DNA from: Datura wrightii | Taxonomy: Eukaryota > Streptophyta > Magnoliopsida > Solanales > Solanaceae | Reading direction: 5' to 3' | Assembly: GCA_035772735.1 (NCBI GenBank) | Contig: JASDFA010000016.1 | Coordinates: forward strand, 153,648,501-153,712,500 | Length of the DNA stretch: 64,000 nucleotides | Shown: piece after piece, positions 56,073-64,000 of the stretch | How the letters are laid out: every line of letters begins with the position of its first letter | Position numbering within the stretch: the first letter of the stretch is position 1 | Translations under genes and position numbers: made by a program | The notes under the pieces: model-generated | Seen by the model: the letters and a program-made list of their open reading frames with translations, nothing else | Databases searched by the model: none | Told to the model about the DNA's origin: nothing

Positions 56073-57483
56073 TGTTCGGTGTGTTTCACAACTACACGCA
56101 AGTGCACGTGGTCAAACAAGTAGTAAAACGGCTAAAGTAAGCCAAGTATCGATCCCACAGGGACTGAACCAAGGTAATAATTGAGTTAAGTGTTAATGAA
56201 CTCTAACTCTAAAAATGCAGACAACAATTTAAAGAAGATTTTGAAGAGTTTGTTTCCTAATTTATACTAATCTAAACAAAATTATAAATTGAGTCTGAGC
56301 TATAGTAATGAGCAAGCTGAGTCTAAAACGAACATGCAAGGAAATAATTTATCGATACAACTTGGTTAATCTTTCCTTCGGTTGTTAGTCAAGAATTATT
56401 GCCTATGGAGAGAAACTTTCGTATTCTACCCAACTTAAGAATCATGAACCTTCAACCTACATTTCTGTGATAAAAGAATTTCATGTTCTAGCCATACGAA
56501 ACTGATTCCTTAATTGACTAACACGACTTTCAAATATATTTCTATTCTGAAGGTAAATCAATTCTCAATTTTCCCAAACTAAGAAGAGATCATATCCTAC
56601 CAATTCACAACTTTTCAATTTATTTCCTTTTCAGGATAAAATTGAATTTTTTAGATATACATTAACATTGGCCAAACATTAATGCAGTAAGAACAAGAAT
56701 TGATAGAACAACAATGGAAGAAAAGATGAAAACCAAAATGATCAACAATTACATTCCACTACAAATGTTCTCAACCTCACCAAGAAGTGAATTTAACCAC
56801 TCATTTGTGGATTAAACATCATCAAATGAGTACAAATCATACAAACAATTGAAATAAAGGAGAAAGAGTTAGAGAAGAACCCTAAGAATTTCGTCCCCTC
56901 AACTGCCTGTAACCCACGTTCTTGCTCAACTAAGTCAGAATTATTAAAAATAAACCTAAGTGTGCTATTTATACTAGTGGGAATTTTTTCCGGAATAACA
57001 AGCAACGTGTCACGGAGTGCATCACAGAGCACTGCCTCCATGACACGGTGCAAACGCGGACCCTCACTGGAATTTTATGTTCCAGGTAAATATGGGCAAC
57101 ATGCCACGGTATGTAACGCAGGGCTTGGCCAACGTGCCACGGCCCCGACGCGGACCTTCACTGGAATTTGTCCAAGTAACTCATCCGAGACAGACTGCCT
57201 CCATGATGGCAGCGTGACACGGCTCCATCGCGGAGCCCCTTTGTTTGCTGCTTGTCCTTGACCTTTTCCACTGCTCGCTTCTGAGTCCATTCTCGATTTC
57301 CACCAACATGCAACTTAGCTTCCTGAAATTACATTTTTCCTGCAAAACAACACTAATCATGTTGGTTAGTATAAATTCACATTTTAACTACAAATCACAT
57401 GAGAATGTACAAATAACGATAGATAAACAAGACGATATAGAGCATTTGAGCATCACTTGGGCATATAATTCTGCCCAAGATCA
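56073..57483 (-). repeat. 5' LTR of the outer element
   Basis: 1,411 bp, exactly the length of the 3' LTR. On the minus strand it starts TGATCTTGGGCAGAATTATATG at 57483 and ends ACCGAACA at 56073. TATA box at 56966-56973. About 23 differences from the other LTR in the first 480 aligned bases. Confidence 0.9.
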
Positions 57484-57795
57484 CAGCTCACTCTCACAAA
57501 GAATTCACATGCAACATGTATTTACCTATGAGCTTGCCTTTAATGTTTTACTTCACTAATTCAGGAATGTTTGAAAGTAAGATCAAGTAAGACTTAGTGG
57601 GTTGTAATGTAAGCTAAGGGATGAGTAGGTATTATTCTGGCTACTAATATTGATTACCTTCCCTAAGCGCTTTTAATACATCACACTTTCATTATGGATA
57701 TCTATCCTCTTACTTCACCTTTATTCTTTTCACTCCCGATTTCCTCTTTGTTTCCACATTTCATTAGCCACACTTATGCTATTAGTGAGGAGTAC
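57484..57795 (-). mobile_element. 3' interior of element K, middle part
   Basis: It continues K after the outer element (flank CAGCT) and is homologous to 39593-39900 of the outer element. It is interrupted at 57795 by a solo LTR. Non-coding. Confidence 0.65.
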
Positions 57796-60374
57796 TGTCA
57801 CGCCCTGAGACTACACCCTGGACGTAACATGGTACATGAAGTCAAAAGTGACCCCAAGTCAACCCTTAGTCTATCATACACTGGTATTCTGAGTAAAACA
57901 GTAAATATATAGCGGAAGCTTTGAAATAACAGCATAAGAGCATTTGAGAAAATAAACTAGAAGAAAACATTAAAATTTAAAACATTTGAAGTCTGAAATT
58001 AACTCTGTGTTTGAAAGCCTTCTAACTGATGAGGTGCTGGGACAAGCCCCTAGCTAACACTAAGTCTAATTGAAAATAATAACTCAACTGAAAGAAAGTA
58101 AAGTAAATCCCTCGAATGCTGAGGGCTCACACTTCGGCTGCAGCGGAGGAGGATCTGGATCGCAATGGCTAACGATGCTGAGTTTGGGAACCTACAGCTG
58201 TATCATGAAACGATATAACATAAAAGTATGCATCGGTACTTTGAATGTACTGAGTAAGTAGGAGAAACATATTTGAATATAAAGTTTGAATTGAAATGAC
58301 ATGCAATGACCAACAGGTAAGCTGAACTGAACTACTGATGTAAACTGAAATGGTCAAGATGACCCTGTCTGATAGTCAAAGATATGCCCTAAGTCTGAAA
58401 TACTGAGTCTAAGAGACCACACTAAACTGATTTGAACTGAATTGAAAACAACTGTGACTGAACTGAACTTACTAGTGGGAGAGTCTCTAACCAACATATA
58501 CCCACGTGAGCTAGACGTGGAGTCTGATGTATACACCCCACTGATAGGACCTAATAAACCTTTCCAGGGTATAAAGGCATGAACTGGGTTATCAAAAAAG
58601 TCAGGGGAAAATTAGGCCAAGTAATACTGTAACCTACGCTGGCAACGTAGTTCTTGGAACCTGGGTGCGCTAGAACTCCTGCACACTTGGTGCTAAGTCC
58701 TACTCCCACTAGAAACCTATACTGAACTGCTAAGCTGATAGCTCGAAATTGGGGCCCAAGACTAGTTAGGGACATATAACTGGAAGTACCCTGAGAGTCT
58801 TATCGAACCAGATTCTGAAACTGGGTCCTAGATTGTCAGAGCTACTTATTTGGAAGCATCGTAACCATCTAAGAACAAACTCTAACTGAACTGGGGTCCT
58901 AGGGCTGGTCACATCTATATAACAAGAATGTCATGACTGCCTAATAGACCAAATAACTATAATCTTAGTCTGATTCTGATAATTGAGAGGCACCATTGAC
59001 ATCTCGGAAAAATACTGAAGTCAAACTAATTAGTTGACAAGTTCTGAAGAGGTTCTATGTTCTGATTGAACTGAACTATTAAGCAACTAATAGAGAACTC
59101 AACTCATTCCAACAACACGGGAATTCCATAATATGGCAAAAATTCAAGAATTAAAGAAATCTCATCCGACAAGTCTAAAATCAATCTTATCAATGGAATA
59201 TTTGCTCAACATATATATAATAAGAATTACTAGGAAATTCATCCCAAAACATTCTTCATTCACTGGATGGAATTTAATAAGCAAAAATCATTACTCGAAA
59301 TTTAGGGCTTAAATTCACTTTTGGATGAACATTGACAATTTAATTAGGAACTGCTACAGGTAATATGGACAATTAACATGGATATTATTCCAGGAAAAAT
59401 TAATGAAAAATAACATGAAATTCATTCGTATTTGAAAGCTCAGGGCTAAAATTGATAGGGAAATTATGGGAAGATTTTGGGGGACACAACGGAAGAAAAA
59501 TTCCCTTGTTGAATTCCACATACCTAACTAAATTCTCCCAGAGAAGAAGACTTGAACTGCTGCAATAGATGAGAACCCTAAGCTTTCTTGAGAGTTTCTT
59601 GGGAGGAGTTTCGATAAATTTTCTAAGAGTAAACATGAGAATGAGGGGAGGAACTATCTAAACCCTCTAATAAGTCTGAATTTACGTCCAAAACGTCGTA
59701 GATTAACGCTTAGGAGAGTAGAGAATTACTACTAGCCCTTAGAAATTCGCTGGGAAAAACTGCTAGGTGACCCTAACTGGTGACCTAACGGGTCGTGGTG
59801 GCTGAGCACGACTCGTGGTTACTCCCATTAGGTACAGTGCCTAGGCTCCTCAGTAGGTCACCATGAGGGACTTAATGAGTCGTGGTCATTGACCATGACT
59901 CGTGGTCACCAGTCGTGGACCACACTGGCTCAATGCTGAATATTAAGTGCTAAGCTTGGTATCGGGTCACCGAACAGGTCATTGCCATGGATGACGACTC
60001 GTTGTGACACTCGTTAGGTGCACTTGATAAAAACTAACTAGGGCTAGAAACGGGGGACATAACGAGTCATTACTGGGGACCAACTCGTTGCCCCCACCCG
60101 TCAAGTACACTTCTCCACAAAAGAATTCTCAACTCAGGCCTGACCATGAGTGACTCAACCAGTCGTGGTCAGTGACCACGACTCGTGAAGTCCCTTATTG
60201 GGTACACTACCTCCCTTCTCAAAAACCTCAAACCTCCTTCTCACGGCTCACCTAATGAGTCGTGACGTCACTTAATGACTCGTTAGGTGGGTCTTCCTGT
60301 AGCTTTTCTGCAGCTTTTTCAGCTTTTCTAAATTGAAGTCCCAAAATTAAATTTTGAGTTTTCGAGGCATTACA
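57796..60374 (-). mobile_element. Solo Tekay-type LTR
   Basis: 2,579 bp. On the minus strand it runs from TGTAATGCCTCG at 60374 to GGGCGTGACA at 57796, clearly related to the Tekay-1 LTRs. AGTAC flanks it on both sides (57791-57795 and 60375-60379), a perfect 5-bp target duplication. No interior remains. Its motif block with ACGACTCGTGG words is at 59760-60310. Confidence 0.92.
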
Positions 60375-60590
60375 AGTACTTAAGCAATATTTTTGCGCTT
60401 TTCTTCTTTTACTCTCTACCAACACTTATGCGTTTTTAAACAAGTGCACATCTAATCTTTTCTTCAACTCCTACAACCACTATTTTCCTTCTTTTTACAA
60501 CTTCTCACTCCTTAGCTTCTCTTGCATTTTCACTTAAGTTCTCAGGAGTTTTGGATCAAATTCAAGGATATTGAAAAGAAAGAAAAGATA
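60375..60590 (-). mobile_element. 3' interior of element K, right part
   Basis: Continues K after the solo LTR; the GTTTTGGATCAAATTCAAGG phrase matches 40042-40060 of the outer element. Homology ends near 60590. The rest of K, including its coding region and 5' LTR, is not in the window. Confidence 0.6.
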
Positions 60591-60875
60591 GACTATTATA
60601 AATATGCCCTTAATGAGTAAGGGCCTTGTTTGGATGGTCTTCTCTTTCCTTGAATTTCAAGAATAGCCAATTTCACTTCTAGCCACTTTCTTCACTTCTT
60701 TGGCCATCTTGTGTTCCTCCTTCTTCCCAAGCTACGATCCAAACATGGAATCCTTTAGATGTCTCCCATATGCACTTAAGTGTTTCCTTTTTCATGAAGA
60801 GACCTTGTAGATCTTGGAGCTCTCTTTCTTTACTCTTTGTGAACGGTCTTGAAGGAACATGGATTGCACCAAGTT
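60591..60875. other. Unassigned sequence
   Basis: It does not match the other elements here. It contains GGGCCTTGTTTGGATGG near the left and GATCCAAACATGG near 60738 in inverted orientation. These recall terminal inverted repeats of small hAT-like elements, but the match is short and no target duplication is clear. Confidence 0.25.
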
Positions 60876-61929
60876 TGTTCTTTAGATAGTTACGATACTT
60901 CCAGATAAGCAGCTTTGGCCGGTCTTAGAACACCAGTTATAGAATATGGTCCGATAAGACTCTCAAGGTACTTCCAGATAAGTATTCCTGACTTAGTCTT
61001 AGGCCCCAATTTTGAGCTATCAGCTTGGTAGCAATAGTCATGTTAAGACTATCCAATGGGTATAGGACTTAGCACCGAGCGGGCCGGGGTTCCAGCGCAC
61101 CTAGGTTCCCAAACTATGTGGCCACTATAGGTTATTTTTGCCTAAATGGGCCATGCAGCGATTTTCATAGTTCATGCCTTTATAGCCTGGCAATGTATAT
61201 TGGGTCCTATCGATGAGGTGTACACATCGAACTCCAAATCTAGCTCGCGTGGTTATATATTAGTTATAAACTCTCCCACTAGTCAGTATAGTTTCAATTT
61301 AGCTTAGTTCAGTTCAGTTCAGCTTAGCTCAAATTAGTATCTCAGATCCAGGACATGTCTATGACCATCAGTGAGGGTCACTATTGACCATATCATTTAT
61401 ACTTCATTTGTATCAATTTTTAGTATTTCAGTTGGCCATTACATGTCATTATAGTTTGGTTTCTTGTTCTTTCATGTTTATTACATCACTCACTTACTCA
61501 GTACATTCCAAGTATTGACGGATACCTTCTAAGTTGTATCGTATATGATACAGGCGCAGGTTCTTAGCCCCAACATCGTCATTAGATTCCTTCAAGCGAT
61601 ACCAACAACAGTTTTTGGTGAGTCCTCATCTTTCGAGGATGATATTTATTTTCAGTTAATTTCTTTTAGTTAGACTTTAGAGTTAGCTAGGGCCTGTCCT
61701 AGCAACTTATCATCAATAGATGGTTTTCAGACATATACTCAGATATTTAGTATTGTTTTTCAAATGTATGGACTTTTGTCAAATCAGATTTATTAAATGA
61801 TCTTATTTATTTAAAGCTTCCACATATGTTTACTCAGTTTACCAGTGTTATAATAGACCATAGGTTGGCTTGGGGTTACTTGTGACTCCAAGTACCGTGT
61901 CTTGCCTAGGGTATAGACTCGGGTCATGA
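60876..61929 (+). repeat. Truncated Tekay-type LTR L (plus orientation)
   Basis: It matches the reverse complement of 57796-58880 in order, beginning GTTTGTTCTTTAGATAGTTACGATACTTCC and ending GGGTCATGACA. The 5' half with the TGTAA start is missing. It ends exactly where the 3' end of another LTR begins. Confidence 0.75.
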
Positions 61930-62009
61930 CACTATGGGTACAATATCAGAACTTCACCATCCTTTATTACTTGACGAGTACGTACTCTTGCGTGCTCCTG
62001 ATGACATCA
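61930..62009 (+). repeat. 3' end of an Athila/Tat-like LTR (M)
   Basis: Only about 80 bp remain: TTTATTACTTGACGAGTACGTACTCTTGCGTG, then GACATCA, then a primer site. It parallels the end of the inner LTR (TTTATTACTTGTTTGACCACG and CTTGCGTGTCA). The rest was lost or displaced at the border with LTR L. Confidence 0.65.
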
Positions 62010-62015
62010 AGTTTT

Positions 62016-62033
62016 TGGTGCCATTGCCGGGGA
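62016..62033 (+). other. Primer-binding site of element M, tRNA-Asp type
   Basis: TGGTGCCATTGCCGGGGA, two transitions from the tRNA-Asp complement, six bases after the LTR end. Confidence 0.78.
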
Positions 62034-62139
62034 CTTGAATATTGATTAATTGTTTATAAATTGGGATTTTTATTCCACTATTCCATATTTTACGCTAGTT
62101 GTTGGTTGTTGAAATTTTCAAATGTTGCTTGTTTGATGT

Positions 62140-63635
62140 ATGCCAGCTACCAAAAGGCATGGACAACCCTTGGCTCACTTTGATCCAAAAATTAAAAGAA
62201 CTTCTCGTCGGTTAGCAATGGCAGAGAACAATGAGCAAGCACAAGGAAACAATAAAGAAAGGATTCCTGTGCTCAACTTTGTTTGGACAAACTCTGAGAA
62301 TGCTTCCAAAGTGATCATCAAGCCGACCATCACTAGAAACTTTGAGTTGAAGGAGGGAAAAAAACGGTTGGTTCAAAACACTTGTCAATACCAGGGAGAG
62401 CTGTACAAGGATCCTTAGAGGCACTTGGTGACCTTCATGGAACTCAATGAGAACATCCATTATTAAAATGTTTCTGATAAGTATGTTACACTCACTTTGT
62501 GTCCATATTCATTAATTGTAGAGGTAAAGGAATGGCTTTAGAATGAACTAGTAGGGTCCATCACTACTTGGGAAGCTCTTTCCAACAAATTCATAAACAT
62601 GTTTTTCTCTTCAAGGAGAACAAAGGTGTTGAGAGGAAAAATCTCAGGGTTCACTCAGAAGGATGGTGAGACCTTGGCTCAAGCTTGGGAGAGACACAAG
62701 GGATACTGCTAGATTTCCCACATCATATGCAGCCAAAGGAGATCAATGGGCACAACTTCATAGAGGGGATGAAACCAGAGTCTAAGATTCTACTTGATGC
62801 TACTGCATAGGGGCAAATCTTGTTCAAAAGTTATGATGAGATAGAGGCTCTGTTGAAGCTCACGTCAGCTACAAGTCAAGCTTATCAGGATTCAGGCGGA
62901 GGTTTTCCAGCAACCAAAGTTCTAGGGAAGCTTCAGGTTGACGGTGTGGCTACAATTCGGGTAGATATCAGTCAATTGGTGAGCATGATCAGCAAGTTAG
63001 TGACCACACGAGCAGTACGTCAGGTCGTCAGGTTCAACAAGTTCAGACTCCCCTGTCATCATGTGAGGCATGTGAAGAAAGCCATGCTTATACAGGTTGT
63101 CCACTAAATCCAGAATCTATTTATGTTGTAGGGAAACAAGTTCACAGTGGAGGTTTTGCAGGGAAATTAGGGATGCAAAAATGTAGCTAATCCCTAATGG
63201 GGAGGAAATCAAAACTTTTAGACACCCACAAATAACTTCCAGAGACCTCAAGGGCAGCAACCTAATAATTCTTTAGAGGAGTCCATGAAGCAATGGATGG
63301 TTCAACAGACTTAGGTTGTTAATGAGATGCAGAATTCGATCCATGAGTTAGAGAGGCAAGTGGGACAATTGGCCATTCACCAAACATACAGACATCAAGG
63401 GGCACTTTCGAGAAATATTAAGAAGAACCCCAAGGAGAATGTTAGCACAATCTCTTTGCGCAGTGGAAAAGAGTTGGCTAAAGTGATACCCAGAGACAAC
63501 AAGGCAGAGGTAGAACAAGTTGCAGAGTCAAAGTAGGAGATTGGTGAGTCGAGTCATTCACAACTAAAAGCAGCAGAACATAGACCACCTCCTTAATTTC
63601 CACAAAGATTTAGAATGTATAAGGAGGATACAACT
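62140..63635 (+). pseudogene. gag and gag-protease linker of element M
   Basis: It starts with an ATG (MPATKRHGQPLAHFD). 92 codons are open to TAG at 62416-62418, where relatives read Gln (DPQQHL against DP-stop-RHL). Further broken text keeps the gag core: FMELNENIHY, YVTLTLCPYSLI, FINMFFSSRRTKVLRGKI, LAQAWERH. 62820-63107 contains GGGFPATKVLGKLQVDGVAT, aligning with the VLEVDGFTAI block of the inner gag. A CX2CX3HX4C zinc knuckle (CEACEESHAYTGC) lies near 63058-63100. 63327-63536 gives ELERQVGQLAIHQTYRHQGA and ISLRSGKEL, then a broken RPPP-FPQRF. It is cut at 63635 by an LTR before the protease. Unlike the inner and outer elements, a proper ATG is present. Confidence 0.78.
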
Positions 63636-64000
63636 TGTAACACCTCGAGTCTCAAAATGGCTCATTAAAGGAAAAAGAACTGAAGTTGAAGGTCTGGTGC
63701 AGAGGGTGATGGAGGAGCTAATGACCCGTCACACTGGCGTCATGTCTCCGATGGTAGGAATGGAGGCAATTAGGAAAGTGATGTAATATCGTGGCCAAAA
63801 TCGAGGCTTGATGGTGAGGGTGACAGCTTATCAGCATAGCGACGGACCATCGCGTGTTCTGTTGGGTTGAACCCACATGTCCCTGGGGTGAAGATTGGTT
63901 TGACAGACCATCATGAGAGTGACAACCCATCACTTCCACCTCAGATCAAGCTAGTCAGGACTCCCCCCTTTCTGGATAAGGGTGATGAAGAGATTTACAT
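63636..64000 (+). repeat. 5' part of a Tekay-like LTR, cut by the window edge
   Basis: It starts TGTAACACCTCGAG within the M linker and carries repeated phrases such as ATGACCCGTCACAC, GACGGACCATCGCG and GACAGACCATCATG, like the fragment at 9180-9660. The left flank is CAACT, which should reappear after the element if it is a clean insertion. I call it an LTR from its TGTAACACC start and abrupt junction. Confidence 0.55.

Larger units (their letters stand above)
37814..57483 (-). mobile_element. Outer non-autonomous gypsy element (gag, protease, pol tail, ORF2), split by the inner element
   Basis: Both LTRs are 1,411 bp (37814-39224 and 56073-57483), with a tRNA-Asp primer site and polypurine tract in place and target duplications TAGCT (37809-37813) and CAGCT (57484-57488), one change. 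Without the inner element and one AAGTA repeat it is about 9.7 kb. It encodes gag, protease, a pol C-terminal tail and ORF2, but no RT, RNase H or integrase. The LTRs differ by roughly 3.5-5% by eye, more than those of its inner guest, consistent with the nesting order. Confidence 0.9.

Overview
This window is gene-poor plant nuclear DNA made almost entirely of nested, decaying Ty3/gypsy LTR retrotransposons. The evidence is plant-type Tekay/Del chromovirus polyproteins (gag, protease, RT, RNase H, integrase and a C-terminal chromodomain, primed from initiator tRNA-Met) and Athila/Tat-type elements whose primer sites match the 3' end of plant tRNA-Asp. Coding frames are broken by stops, frameshifts and deletions. 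I found no convincing host gene, tRNA, rRNA, CRISPR array or bacterial feature. Solanaceae is my guess for the source, held with low confidence; the setting looks like pericentromeric or other repeat-rich heterochromatin.

Layout. 1-9179: a non-autonomous family with LTRs TGATGAGTTGG...TTATCA. It has LTR A (120-3095, split by a solo LTR of its own family at 601-2144), an inverted unit (interior 3096-4733, LTR D 4734-6304), a 3' interior and LTR C (7769-9179). 9180-10453: LTR scraps and unassigned DNA. 10454-12472: truncated minus-strand LTR F. 12473-22559: a nearly full-length minus-strand Tekay chromovirus (Tekay-1). 22560-28444: remains of a plus-strand chromovirus (Tekay-2), with a 5'-truncated LTR, a pol fragment and a 3' LTR. 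28445-35909: minus-strand chromovirus (Tekay-3) that has lost its RT core. 35910-60590: a four-level nest. Element K (minus) lies inside a Tekay-3 LTR; a non-autonomous Athila/Tat-like element (outer, minus, 37814-57483, TSD TAGCT/CAGCT) lies inside K; a young relative (inner, plus, 41009-50938, TSD AAGTA on both sides) lies inside the outer one; a solo Tekay-type LTR (57796-60374, TSD AGTAC) also sits in K. 60591-64000: unassigned DNA, a truncated LTR, the gag region of another tRNA-Asp-primed element, and the start of a further LTR at 63636.

The most interesting unit is the inner/outer family. Each copy carries gag and an aspartic protease. Instead of RT, RNase H and integrase, the protease frame runs straight into what looks like the C-terminal tail of an Athila-type pol. 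A second ORF resembling the 'putative plant transposon protein' domain follows, in the position where Athila-like elements carry their env-like gene. The two copies have independent disabling mutations, so the architecture predates both insertions. These elements must have moved with enzymes supplied in trans. Small hairpins next to the polypurine tract and just after the pol-tail stop recur in divergent families and look structurally conserved.
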